DNA from: Pseudomonadota bacterium
GTDB taxonomy: Bacteria > Myxococcota_A > Polyangia > Haliangiales > Haliangiaceae
Assembly: GCA_023428295.1 (NCBI GenBank)
Contig: JAEYYV010000234.1
Location: forward strand, 10,093-74,092
Direction: 5' to 3'
DNA length: 64,000 nucleotides
Shown: positions 18,758-27,182 of the stretch, piece after piece
How the letters are laid out: every line of letters begins with the position of its first letter
Position numbering within the stretch: the first letter of the stretch is position 1
Notes under the pieces: model-generated
What the model was told of the DNA's origin: nothing
The model's database searches: none
What the model saw: only the letters and a program-made list of their open reading frames with translations
Program-made: the position numbers and the translations under genes

Positions 18758-20371
18758 TCACTCCGCGGAGAGCTCCACGTGCGCCTTCTCGTCAGAGCGC
18801 TTCACGCGGAGGAAGAACAGGATCGGCAGCACGATCACGAACGCGATCGTCTGCAGGACAAACGTCTTGTCGAAGCCCATCACCGTGCCTTGCAACATCG
18901 CGCGGCCGGCAAACGTCTTCTCCATCAGCGCGGTCGCGACATCCGACGACAGACCGCGCGCCATCAATTGCATCTTCAGCGCGAGCGCTTGCTCCGCAAC
19001 CTCGGGGCGTAGTGCGGTCACGTTCGTGGCGATGCCTGCGGACGCCTGCGTCGAGAATCGCGTGAACAACGTCGCAAAGATCGAGAGACCGATGGAGCCG
19101 CCGATCTGGCGAATGAAGCTATTGACGCCTGCAGCACCGGCGAGCTCGTGGCGCGGCACGTTCGACAGCGCGGCCGTCGTCATCGGAACGAACAGGAACG
19201 CGAAGCCAACGCCGGTGATCGCGAGTGGCATGACGAGATCGCTCGTCGACGTCATCAGGTTGATGTCGGCTTGCAACCAACATCCGAGCGCTGTCATCAG
19301 CAGCCCGAACATGCAGAGAAACATGGGGCGGACGTTGGTGTAGAGCTTCCCGACGATCGGCGACGCGATCATCATGGCGATCGTGCGCGGCAGCAGCACG
19401 ACACCAGACTGCGTCGCGTTGAAGTGCATCAGCTCCTGCGTGAAGACAGGCAGCAGGAACATGGAGCCCATCAGCATGGCGAACACGACGCCACCGATCG
19501 CTGTTCCCGACGCGAAGGTCGGATCGCGAAACATGCGCAGATCGATCACCGGCGCTTTCGCGGTGAGCTCGCGGATGATGAAGGCGATCGTTCCGACGAC
19601 CGCGAGGAAGGTCATCGCCACGATCATGTCGGACTCGAACCAATCCTCGGCTGCCCCCTCCTCGAGCACGAACATCATCGCGCCGACCGCAAAGATCATC
19701 AGCGCGATTCCCGCCCAGTCCATGTTCTTCTTCATCACCTGTGCACGCGCGCGATTCTGCGCCAGCACGTCGGCGGGCTCGTGGACGTTGCGCCACGTGA
19801 GATAGATGCCGAGGATCCCGACCGGCAAGTTCACGAAGAAGATCCACGGCCACGACATGTTGTCGGTGATGTAGCCACCGAGCACCGGGCCGATCGCCGG
19901 GCCGACCATGATCACCATCGAGAACACCGCCATCGCCATCGCTTGTTCGGCGGGCGGAAACGTCTGGCGCATGATCGCTTGCTGCGTCGGTTGAAGCGCA
20001 CCGCCGCCAATTCCCTGCACGACACGCCAGAGCACGAGCATCTCCAGCGAGCGCGCGGTGCCGCAGAGCACCGAGCCGATCGTGAACACGATCAGCGACA
20101 CGAGGTACACGCGCTTCTGACCGAAGAACGAGCCGAGGAAACCCGTCAGCGGCATGATGATGACCATCGCGATCATGTACGCGGTGGTCACCCACGTGAT
20201 CTCTTGCAACGACGCGCCGAGCTGTCCGCGAATCTGGGGGATCGCGACATTCACGATCGAGGTGTCGATCGTCGCCATGAGGGAGCCGAACGCGATCGAC
20301 ACGGCGACCGTCCACTTGCCCGCGGGTGGTGCACCGACGGTTGCTGGCGTGAGCGGCGCAGGCTCGGACAT
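18758..20371 (-). CDS. DHA2-family (14-TM) MFS multidrug transporter, EmrB/QacA type
   Basis: A proton-driven exporter of 537 residues with 14 predicted helices. Family motifs visible: DTSIVNVAIPQIRGQLGAS in TM1 (motif D1), a motif A-type loop (LTGFLGSFFGQKRVY), motif C in TM5 (GPAIGPVLGG) followed by WPWIFFVNLPVGI. The gene begins one base inside the stop of the TetR regulator (TGATG) and is followed 4 bases on by its membrane fusion partner, giving a self-contained regulator-pump-adaptor operon. Substrate cannot be told from sequence. Confidence 0.95.
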   Translation of the reverse strand: MSEPAPLTPATVGAPPAGKWTVAVSIAFGSLMATIDTSIVNVAIPQIRGQLGASLQEITWVTTAYMIAMVIIMPLTGFLGSFFGQKRVYLVSLIVFTIGSVLCGTARSLEMLVLWRVVQGIGGGALQPTQQAIMRQTFPPAEQAMAMAVFSMVIMVGPAIGPVLGGYITDNMSWPWIFFVNLPVGILGIYLTWRNVHEPADVLAQNRARAQVMKKNMDWAGIALMIFAVGAMMFVLEEGAAEDWFESDMIVAMTFLAVVGTIAFIIRELTAKAPVIDLRMFRDPTFASGTAIGGVVFAMLMGSMFLLPVFTQELMHFNATQSGVVLLPRTIAMMIASPIVGKLYTNVRPMFLCMFGLLMTALGCWLQADINLMTSTSDLVMPLAITGVGFAFLFVPMTTAALSNVPRHELAGAAGVNSFIRQIGGSIGLSIFATLFTRFSTQASAGIATNVTALRPEVAEQALALKMQLMARGLSSDVATALMEKTFAGRAMLQGTVMGFDKTFVLQTIAFVIVLPILFFLRVKRSDEKAHVELSAE

Positions 20372-21000
20372 CAGCGTCTCCGAGCTCCGTCGAGCAGGAG
20401 GGAACAGATCGGGTCTGCATCGAGGACGAACGAGCCGCCGCGTTGGCTGCGACGGAGGAGGACCGCGCGAATCGAGCCGCCGAGCACCACGCTCAGTGTT
20501 CCGGCGTTCGCCTTCGCGATCACTCCTTCGCGGACGCCGGCAGCCACGATCTCCTCGATCGCGGACGCGATGTCGGAGTTCGCACCCGCGGTCTTCAGGT
20601 GCTCCGCTTGAAACACGACCTGGATGTAACGGTGATGCGTCTCGAACGCTTCGAAGAGCTCGCGCATGAATCGGCGCATGCGCGGCTCGAAGTCGAGATC
20701 TACACCGACGCTGATCGCCGCGTGAATCTTCGGGAGGAGCGTCGCGCGCCGAGTCTCGAACAGCGCGCGGACCATCGCGTCGCGGTCGTCGAAGTAGTTG
20801 TAGAGCGTGCCGACGGCGACTCCCGCCGCCTTTGCGATCTCGACGAGCGACGTGCCGTGGAGTCCCTGCGCGGCGATGCGCTCCTCCGCTGCGTCGAGGA
20901 TCGTGTTGCGGACGGTCTCGCGAAGCTGGCTACGGAGCGCGCCCGAAGGGCTCTGCTTCGACTTGCGCCGTACCTTCCTCCGCGATGAATCGAGATTCAC
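20371..21000 (-). CDS. TetR/AcrR-family transcriptional repressor of the efflux operon
   Basis: 209 residues from GTG 21000. After a basic N-terminal tail, the TetR helix-turn-helix spans about residues 25-75 (ILDAAEERIAAQGLHGTSLVEIAKAAGVAVGTLYNYF); the C-terminal ligand domain is variable. It is the first gene of the tetR-MFS-HlyD operon. The start is inferred from the promoter: a -10 TATATT ends 7 bases before the GTG, so the mRNA would be leaderless, and two perfect palindromes at 20986-20999 and 21006-21019 cover the -10 and the start. The layout predicts autorepression relieved by a drug. Confidence 0.92.
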   Translation of the reverse strand: MNLDSSRRKVRRKSKQSPSGALRSQLRETVRNTILDAAEERIAAQGLHGTSLVEIAKAAGVAVGTLYNYFDDRDAMVRALFETRRATLLPKIHAAISVGVDLDFEPRMRRFMRELFEAFETHHRYIQVVFQAEHLKTAGANSDIASAIEEIVAAGVREGVIAKANAGTLSVVLGGSIRAVLLRRSQRGGSFVLDADPICSLLLDGARRR

Positions 21001-21020
21001 CTGGATGAATATAGATTCAT
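20986..21020 (-). promoter_or_regulatory. Two TetR operator palindromes, TGAAT-N4-ATTCA
   Basis: TGAATCGAGATTCA (20986-20999) and TGAATATAGATTCA (21006-21019) are both perfect inverted repeats with the same half-site. Their centres are 20 bases apart, two helical turns, so two dimers could bind on one face. The second extends to 16 bp (21005-21020). They overlap the -10 box and the GTG start of the TetR gene, as expected for an autorepressor. Confidence 0.85.
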
Positions 21021-21037
21021 GATCGCGCGCGAGGCAA
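21001..21037 (-). promoter_or_regulatory. Sigma-70-type promoter of the efflux operon
   Basis: Reading the minus strand: -35 TTGCCT (21037-21032), an 18-base spacer and -10 TATATT (21013-21008). Transcription would start around base 21001, immediately at the GTG of the TetR gene, giving a leaderless message. The -10 is embedded in one of the two operator palindromes. Confidence 0.65.
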
Positions 21038-21169
21038 GTCCGCACGCACGGGGCACGAGCGCACACGTCGCTGTGCGACGAAACGTCGTGGCGGCACGTG
21101 CACGGAGTGCTGCGACCGGGGTTCCTTCTCTGGGCACGCACCTCGCAGGAAGTCGCGACGGAGACGCTT

Positions 21170-21628
21170 ATGACTCGCCTGACTTCGCTCAAGTATCTGT
21201 TTGCAGCAGCCCTCGCGTGTGGGGGCGCGATCGCCGCGTGTCGTGCGACCTCGCCCGAGGCGCCACCGCTCGCTCCGGCGCCCGACCCGTCGCCGGGGTC
21301 GCCGTCGCCCGTGCCGAGTGGCCCCAGCGTTCCAGAGGATCCGATGACACCGGGACCGAGCTTCCCGTCGGAGGATGCGGGCGCTCCGCTTCCAACGCCG
21401 GCGCCGACGCCGAAGGAGCCCGGCCCCATCACCGCCCGAGAAATGCCGATTCCGGATCTGCGTGGCGCGCGCTACGAGACAGAGCCCTATCAGCTCGTCG
21501 ACGCAGGGCTGCGCGATGCCGGAACTGCGCGCGACGCGATGCCGGCAGACTCGATGGTGTACGACGCTGCGCCGAGCGCAGACGCCACGCTCCTTCCACC
21601 GTCGGACGCAGCGACGCCGAAACGGTAG
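21170..21628 (+). CDS. Proline-rich lipoprotein, uncharacterised
   Basis: 152 residues. GGAG lies 6 bases before the ATG at 21170. The N-terminus MTRLTSLKYLFAAALACGG leads to a lipobox (IAAC, Cys24). The mature protein is almost entirely Pro/Ser/Asp/Ala: a P-S-P spacer (about 30-90) and an acidic C-terminal third with several DA/AD pairs. No domain recognised; likely an extended surface or periplasmic linker. It stops 29 bases before Ku on the same strand, so it may be co-transcribed with the NHEJ genes. Confidence 0.65.
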   Translation: MTRLTSLKYLFAAALACGGAIAACRATSPEAPPLAPAPDPSPGSPSPVPSGPSVPEDPMTPGPSFPSEDAGAPLPTPAPTPKEPGPITAREMPIPDLRGARYETEPYQLVDAGLRDAGTARDAMPADSMVYDAAPSADATLLPPSDAATPKR

Positions 21629-21657
21629 TTGGCCCACGACTCGCAACGAGCCGTGAC

Positions 21658-22650
21658 ATGCCCGCGCGTTCTATCGACACAGCCACCATCGCGTTCGGCC
21701 TCGTCTCGATCCCGGTCAAGATCTTCTCCACCAGCGAGCGTTCCCACGAGATCCACTTCAACTTCATCCACGAGGGATGTGGCGAGCGCGTGCGGCAGTT
21801 CTACGAATGCCCCGAGCACGGCAAGGTCGAGCGCTCGGAGATGTCGAAGGGCTTCGAGCTGACCAAGGGATCGTTCGTCGAGCTCTCGAAGGAAGAGCTC
21901 AAGAACCTCGAAGCCGTCGCCTCCGACGAGATCGAGATGCGCGAGTTCGTGCCGATCAGCGCGATCGATCCGATCTACGTCGACTCGACGTACTACCTCG
22001 GACCTGGCAAGGGCGGCGAGCGCGCGTATCGATTGCTTCGTGACGCGATGGAGAGCAAGAAGCTGGCGGGCATCGCCGCGTACTCCGCACGAGGCAAGCA
22101 GTACGTCGTCATGGTGCGGCCATTCGAGGACGGCCTCGCGATGCATCAGCTGCGCTACCGCGACGAGATCAAAGAGTGGGACGAGGTGCCGATCGGAAAG
22201 CTCCCCAAGCCGCCAGCGTCGGAGCTCTCGCTCGCGACGAAGGTCATCGGGCAGCTCGAGACCGACGAGTTCGATCCGAAGAAGTACAAGGACGAGGTCA
22301 AGGGCCGCGTGCGGAAGCTGATCGCCGACAAGGCGAAAGGCGGCGAGATCCTCGCGCCCGAGGCGGAGGAACGTCCACGAGTGACGGACCTCATGGCAGC
22401 ACTCAAAGCGTCGCTGTCGGGTGAGAAGCTTCCGGCCGCCGACGACGATGCCCATGACGATGCCGACGAGAAGCCGGCGAAGAAGTCCAACGGACATCGC
22501 CCGAGAGCCAGCGCGACCGCGAGCCGGAAGACAAAGAGTCACGCGACGAAGCGCGCGAAGCCACACGCGACGAAGCGCGCGACACCTCGCACGCGCTCCG
22601 CTGCTCATCGCACGCGGACGAAGTCCACGTCTCGCCGAGCGCACCACTGA
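21658..22650 (+). CDS. ku: Ku family DNA end-binding protein
   Basis: The bacterial Ku homodimer binds double-strand breaks and recruits LigD for non-homologous end joining. 330 residues. The Ku core begins MPARSIDTATIAFGLVSIPVKIF, continues through CPEHGKVERSEMSKGFEL, VDSTYYLGPGKGGERAY and RPFEDGLAMHQLRY. It ends with PRVTDLMAALKASL, the minimal LigD-contact helix region. Residues about 265-330 form a Lys/Arg/His/Ala/Thr tail with repeated HATKRA units, like the extended DNA-binding C-termini of some actinobacterial Ku proteins. PolX and a LigD-like protein follow on the same strand. Confidence 0.96.
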   Translation: MPARSIDTATIAFGLVSIPVKIFSTSERSHEIHFNFIHEGCGERVRQFYECPEHGKVERSEMSKGFELTKGSFVELSKEELKNLEAVASDEIEMREFVPISAIDPIYVDSTYYLGPGKGGERAYRLLRDAMESKKLAGIAAYSARGKQYVVMVRPFEDGLAMHQLRYRDEIKEWDEVPIGKLPKPPASELSLATKVIGQLETDEFDPKKYKDEVKGRVRKLIADKAKGGEILAPEAEERPRVTDLMAALKASLSGEKLPAADDDAHDDADEKPAKKSNGHRPRASATASRKTKSHATKRAKPHATKRATPRTRSAAHRTRTKSTSRRAHH

Positions 22651-22694
22651 GGCAACAACGACCGCAACGCGAGACGAACGCGGAGAAGATCCAC

Positions 22695-23231
22695 ATGAAC
22701 CCTGACGACGACAAGAAGCCAGCCAAGCGAACGTTCGTTCCTGCCGAGACGTGGGTTCTCCCTGCGCGCCGGCGTGCCGATGCGCCCGCGGATCATCCCG
22801 ATGTCGATGACGCCGCGAAGAAGCGACCCGCGTCGACTGCCTCGTGTCTCGACGAGGAGCGGGTCGCACACCCGGCACCTGCACAGCGGCACGTCGTCCT
22901 GCAAGCCGGGTTCGGCCTGTGTGTGAGCTTCGTGCTCGCTGCGTGTGGCTCGCGCGACAACCGCCAGCATGTGGGACCCCCGCTCGGCGATACGCATGTT
23001 TCGCAGGCGCCGAGCGATCCGACGGTGCCACCGCCCGACGCCGCTGTCGACGAGACGCCGAGCCCGGGCTACGAGATCACGCCGCCGCGAGGACCGTCAC
23101 CCAACCAGCCGGCGCCGTCCTCGTCGCAGGAGCCAGGTCCGCAACCGGAGCCGCAGCCCGGCGTGTTCTCTCCTCCGCCACCGCCGACCGGGCCAGCGGA
23201 CGTACCCCAGCCCGAAATACCGAAGCCGTAG
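22695..23231 (+). CDS. Proline-rich protein with an internal lipobox, uncharacterised
   Basis: 178 residues from ATG 22695, which has GGAGAAG 6 bases upstream. The first 68 residues are charged (MNPDDDKKPAKR...). A short hydrophobic stretch follows, ending in a lipobox-like VLAAC (about residues 76-84), and then a Pro/Gln/Ser-rich tail. A lipoprotein signal that far inside is abnormal. Either the protein is a type II membrane protein, or translation can also start closer to the hydrophobic stretch (a GTG lies at its edge). It sits between Ku and PolX and resembles the Pro-rich lipoprotein on the other side of Ku in composition. Confidence 0.55.
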   Translation: MNPDDDKKPAKRTFVPAETWVLPARRRADAPADHPDVDDAAKKRPASTASCLDEERVAHPAPAQRHVVLQAGFGLCVSFVLAACGSRDNRQHVGPPLGDTHVSQAPSDPTVPPPDAAVDETPSPGYEITPPRGPSPNQPAPSSSQEPGPQPEPQPGVFSPPPPPTGPADVPQPEIPKP

Positions 23232-23243
23232 TACACCGTGGGG

Positions 23244-24935
23244 ATGGAGCCGGCGACGATCGCAGCGCAGTTGCGCGAGCTTGCCGTGTATTACGAGCTC
23301 GACGGCGATCGCCATCGCGCATTCGCCTACGAGCGCGCGGCTAGTAGTGTCGGCGCGGCGAACGGGCTCCATCGCCTGCTCGACGAGGGACGACTCGAGG
23401 AGCTGCCAGGCGTGGGGCAATCGATCGCACGTGTGATCGGCGAGCTCGCGCGACGAGGTAGCGTGGACGTTCTCGAACGCTTGCGCGCGAAGTGGCCGGC
23501 CGTGGTCATCGAGATGACGCAGCTCAAGGGGCTGGGCGTCCCGAAGGCACGCAAGCTCTTCGAGATGCTGAAGCCGACGAGTCTCGACGATGTCGCGGCG
23601 GCTGCGCGCGCAGGCGCGATTCGCGAGATCGCGGGCTTTGGCAAGACGAGCGAGCAGAAGATCCTGCAAGCGATCGAAGAGCGACGCATCGCGGGGACGC
23701 GCGTGTTGCATCTCGATGCCGAGCCCAGCGCCCTCTCGCTCGCGGCGTACCTGCGCGCGGATCCCGCGGCGGCGCACGTCGAGATCTGCGGGCCGATTCG
23801 CCGGTGGGTGGAGATCATCGATCATCTCGCGTACGCGATCGCGACGGACGCGCCGGATGCTGTCATCGATCGCCTCGCGAGCTTTGGCCTCGTGACGAGC
23901 GTCGATCGCGCGCGTGCCGCCGAGGGCGATCCCGTCCTCGCGTACCTCGCGGGTGGATTGCGCGCAGAGCTGTACCTCGCGCCCGCTGCCAAGCTGGGCT
24001 GGGCGATGATCCGCGCGACCGGTTCGAAGGAGCACGTCGCGCTCCTGGAGCAGCGTGCACGTGATCGCGGCATGGATCTGACCAAGCTCGCAGCCGAGGA
24101 CGAGCGTCAGGTTTACCGCGCGCTCGCCCTGCCGTTCATGCCGCCCGAGGTGCGCGACGGGACCGACGAGCTGGCCGCCGGTCTCGCGGGAGATGATTTC
24201 TCCGATTTGATTACCTTGGACGATCTGACGACCGCCACGCATTGCCATACGACCTACAGCGACGGCAAGAACTCGATCGCAGAGATGGCGCGAGCTGCAG
24301 CGGAGCTGGGCTTCCAGGCGATCACGATCACCGACCACTCCGCCGCCGCGAGCTACGCGGGCGGCCTCGATCTCGACAAGCTGCGCGAGCAAGCCGCCGA
24401 GATCGCCGGGCTCGTCGATCCAGAAGCGCGCGTCTTCCGTGGGACCGAGGCCGACATCCTCGCCGACGGCCAGATCGACGTGCCGGCCGAGATCATTCCC
24501 GAGCTCGATCTCGTCATCGCGAGTGTGCATCAGCGCTTCCAGCTCGATGAAGACGGGATGACCAACCGCCTCGTCGCGGCGATGCGTCAGCCGTTCTACA
24601 AGATCTGGGGCCACCCGTTCGGACGACTCGTTCTCCGTCGCGATCCCATCACCGTGCGCTTCGCGGATGTGCTCGATGCCGCCGCCGAGTCTCGGTGCGC
24701 GATGGAGATCAACGGAGATCCCCACCGCCTGGATCTCGACCCTGCCCATGCGCGCGAAGCGGCGGCGCGCGGCATCAAGTTCTTCCTGTCGAGCGACGCC
24801 CATTCCGCGCGCGCACTCTCGATGACGAAGTACGCGGTGGCCATGGCTCGACGCGCGCGTATCCGGAAGTCGCAGGTGCTGAACGCTCTGCCGCCCGAGG
24901 AGCTCGCCGAGATCATTCGTCCGCGACCGCACTGA
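23244..24935 (+). CDS. PolX-like protein: degenerate X-family polymerase plus intact PHP nuclease domain
   Basis: 563 residues (ATG 23244; a GTG two codons upstream is possible). Residues 1-145 are the HhH-containing 8-kDa-like region. The palm region (about 150-270) keeps TGSKEH (259-264), but the usual GSxRR...GDxD block reads CGPIRR...IIDHL (182-195), and the VDLR strand reads AELY (241-244). All three catalytic carboxylates of the polymerase are therefore altered. The C-terminal PHP domain (about 330-563) has its metal ligands: HCH 333-335, ITDH 362-365, E402, SVH 428-430, WGHPFGR 455-461 and SSDAHS near 520. PHP domains of PolX act as 3'-5' exonuclease/AP endonuclease. Placed between Ku and LigD, it probably trims ends, without synthesis. 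Confidence 0.9.
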   Translation: MEPATIAAQLRELAVYYELDGDRHRAFAYERAASSVGAANGLHRLLDEGRLEELPGVGQSIARVIGELARRGSVDVLERLRAKWPAVVIEMTQLKGLGVPKARKLFEMLKPTSLDDVAAAARAGAIREIAGFGKTSEQKILQAIEERRIAGTRVLHLDAEPSALSLAAYLRADPAAAHVEICGPIRRWVEIIDHLAYAIATDAPDAVIDRLASFGLVTSVDRARAAEGDPVLAYLAGGLRAELYLAPAAKLGWAMIRATGSKEHVALLEQRARDRGMDLTKLAAEDERQVYRALALPFMPPEVRDGTDELAAGLAGDDFSDLITLDDLTTATHCHTTYSDGKNSIAEMARAAAELGFQAITITDHSAAASYAGGLDLDKLREQAAEIAGLVDPEARVFRGTEADILADGQIDVPAEIIPELDLVIASVHQRFQLDEDGMTNRLVAAMRQPFYKIWGHPFGRLVLRRDPITVRFADVLDAAAESRCAMEINGDPHRLDLDPAHAREAAARGIKFFLSSDAHSARALSMTKYAVAMARRARIRKSQVLNALPPEELAEIIRPRPH

Positions 24936-25033
24936 GACGCGCCGGGACAACGGCGCACTACGGCGGACTACGCGAACGGCCGAGAGCGTGAGCGCACAGC
25001 GGTCGTGGCACTCACCGTGCAACACGTTGTCGC

Positions 25034-26644
25034 ATGGCTCGCAGCAGCGCGGCGACGAAGCTCGCGAAGTACAAGTCGATGCGCGATTTCTCGCGGACGG
25101 ACGAGCCGAGCGGTGACAAGTCGCGCGCGCCTGCGGGCAATTCGTTCGTCATCCAGAAGCACGCTGCGCGGCGATTGCACTACGACTTCCGACTCGAGCT
25201 CGATGGCGTGTTGCTGTCGTGGTCGGTTCCGAAGGGGCCGAGCTTGAATCCGACCGATCGCCGATTGGCGGTGCGCACGGAGGATCACCCGCTGGACTAC
25301 GCGGACTTCGAAGGAATCATTCCGCAGGGAGAGTACGGCGGAGGAACGGTTGTCGTCTGGGATCGAGGGACATGGGAACCCGAGGGCGGCCTCGACGGAG
25401 CACGACAGATGCTCGCGAAAGGCCGCCTCACATTCGAGCTTCGAGGAGCGAAGCTCGCCGGGCGTTGGCACCTCGTGAAGACGAAGCCACAGGGCAAGCA
25501 GGAGGGATGGCTGCTGTTCAAGGGGCGTGACGACACGGCGGATGCAACGCGCGACATCGTCGAGGAGCGGCCCGAGAGTGTGGTCACCGGCCGCACGGTC
25601 GAGGAGATCGCAAAGAATCCGGATCGCGTCTGGCGATCGAATCGGAAGGCAGAGCCGACCGTGGCAGAGAAGCGCGCTGCGCGGATCGCGGGTGTGGCGG
25701 CAAAGCCAGCGGCGAACTCGAACGATCTGCACTCGCTGCTCACGCAGTTGCCGCTCGGCTTCGAGCTGACGAATCTCGACAAGGTCCTCTACAAAGACCA
25801 AGGCCTCACCAAAGGGGAGCTCATCGCATATCTCGCGGTGGTCGCCGAGCTCTTGCTCCCGCACGTCGCGAAGCGTCCCCTCACGCTCGTGCGGTGTCCC
25901 GATGGTCAGGGGAAGCAGTGCTTCTTCCAGAAGAAGCTGCTGCCCGGTTCGCCGAAATCGATCCACACGTTCGATCTCGAAGAGGCCGATGGCTCGACGG
26001 AGAAGTACATGTACATCGACGACATGCCGGGTCTCGTCGGTCTCGCCCAACTCGGCACGCTCGAGATACACACGTGGGGCTCGCACATCGCCAAGGTCGA
26101 GAAGCCGGACCTCATGGTGTTCGATCTCGATCCCGACGTCGGCTTGCCGTGGGACCGCGTCGCTCTCGCGGCGTTCGCGTTGCGCCGTCGTCTCGACGAC
26201 ATGGGCCTCGTGAGCTTCTTGAAGACGACGGGTGGGAAAGGTCTCCACGTCGTCGTCCCCGTCACGCCGCGTCTCGCGTGGGACGAGTTCAAAGACTTCA
26301 CACGTCTCGTCGCCGAGCGAATGGTGAAAGACGATCCGTCCGCGTACACGACGAACATGAGCAAGGCTGCCCGACGAGGAAAGATCTTCATCGACTTCCT
26401 CCGCAACGGTCGCAACGCGACGTTCATCGCGCCCTACTCGCCTCGAGCGCGCGTCGGTGCGCCGGTCGCGGTTCCGATCTCGTGGGAGGAGCTCGCGGGC
26501 GGCGTCGACCCCGCGAAGTTCGACATCCGTTCGGTTCCGCCTCGCCTCGCGAAGGTTCGCGATCCATGGCGCGACATCTCGACGGTGAAGCAGTCGATCA
26601 CCGCGGCTCAACTACGCGCTCTGCGGCGCGACGAGGAGGAGTGA
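25034..26644 (+). CDS. ligD: LigD-like end-processing protein: phosphoesterase plus polymerase, no ligase domain
   Basis: 536 residues. Residues 1-190 are the LigD 3'-phosphoesterase domain, with the known active-site set at H43, H49, D51, R53, H85 and Y89 (QKHAARRLHYDFRLELDG, EDHPLDYADFEG). Residues about 235-530 are the LigD primase/polymerase (AEP) domain: FDLDP 363-367, TTGGKGLHVVVPV 398-410, and the late FIDFLRN and SPRARVGAPVAVPI blocks. Full LigD also carries an ATP-dependent ligase domain (KxDG); none is present and the linker of about 45 residues has no room for one. A separate ligase must seal ends. The next gene starts inside its stop (TGATG). Confidence 0.93.
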   Translation: MARSSAATKLAKYKSMRDFSRTDEPSGDKSRAPAGNSFVIQKHAARRLHYDFRLELDGVLLSWSVPKGPSLNPTDRRLAVRTEDHPLDYADFEGIIPQGEYGGGTVVVWDRGTWEPEGGLDGARQMLAKGRLTFELRGAKLAGRWHLVKTKPQGKQEGWLLFKGRDDTADATRDIVEERPESVVTGRTVEEIAKNPDRVWRSNRKAEPTVAEKRAARIAGVAAKPAANSNDLHSLLTQLPLGFELTNLDKVLYKDQGLTKGELIAYLAVVAELLLPHVAKRPLTLVRCPDGQGKQCFFQKKLLPGSPKSIHTFDLEEADGSTEKYMYIDDMPGLVGLAQLGTLEIHTWGSHIAKVEKPDLMVFDLDPDVGLPWDRVALAAFALRRRLDDMGLVSFLKTTGGKGLHVVVPVTPRLAWDEFKDFTRLVAERMVKDDPSAYTTNMSKAARRGKIFIDFLRNGRNATFIAPYSPRARVGAPVAVPISWEELAGGVDPAKFDIRSVPPRLAKVRDPWRDISTVKQSITAAQLRALRRDEEE

Positions 26645-27180
26645 TGCAACGCACCGACGACCCCGGCATCATCGAGCAGCGGCTGCTCGACATGGCCTAC
26701 ACCACGGACAGCAAGATCACGGCGCCGGCCCTCGCGTACTACGCGATGTGCTCGATCGAGGATGCGACCGCCGTCCTCGACGAGCTCGTCAAGAAGGACC
26801 GCATCCGCATGGAGGTCGAGGACGACGGAACGATCGTCTATCTCGTCCCGGATCGTCACAAGCTCGTTCCGCGCGACGAGGGCGTCGAGCTCGACGTGAT
26901 CAAGCCACCTCATGTGCCGCTCGCGATCCGCGACGGACGCGCGGCGAGCCCGGGCCTCGCAGCGGTACTGAGCCTCCTCCTGCCCGGCGCCGGTCAGCTC
27001 TATGCTGGCCGTCCCGTCTCGGCCGTGTTGTGGTTCGTACTCGTCATGGTCGGGTACGTCTTGTTCCTGCCGGGCTTGTTGCTCCACGTGTTCTGCATCG
27101 GCAGCGCGGCGGGTGCGGCGCATCGATTGAACTCGTCGCTGTACCAGCTGCAGCTCGCGACGCGTGGCACCACCGCGTAG
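26644..27180 (+). CDS. TM2-like small membrane protein with helical N-terminal domain
   Basis: 178 residues; the ATG overlaps the last base of the ligD stop, so translation is coupled. Residues 1-75 look like a small winged-helix or helical domain (SIEDATAVLDELVKKDRIRMEVEDDGTIVYLV has the recognition-helix-plus-wing pattern). Residues about 100-160 carry a TM2-type pair of helices with the turn LLPGAGQLYAGR. The function is not known. Its coupling to ligD puts it in the NHEJ transcript, though this may only be transcriptional convenience. The stop is 2 bases from the convergent VWA gene stop. Confidence 0.7.
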   Translation: MQRTDDPGIIEQRLLDMAYTTDSKITAPALAYYAMCSIEDATAVLDELVKKDRIRMEVEDDGTIVYLVPDRHKLVPRDEGVELDVIKPPHVPLAIRDGRAASPGLAAVLSLLLPGAGQLYAGRPVSAVLWFVLVMVGYVLFLPGLLLHVFCIGSAAGAAHRLNSSLYQLQLATRGTTA

Positions 27181-27182
27181 GC

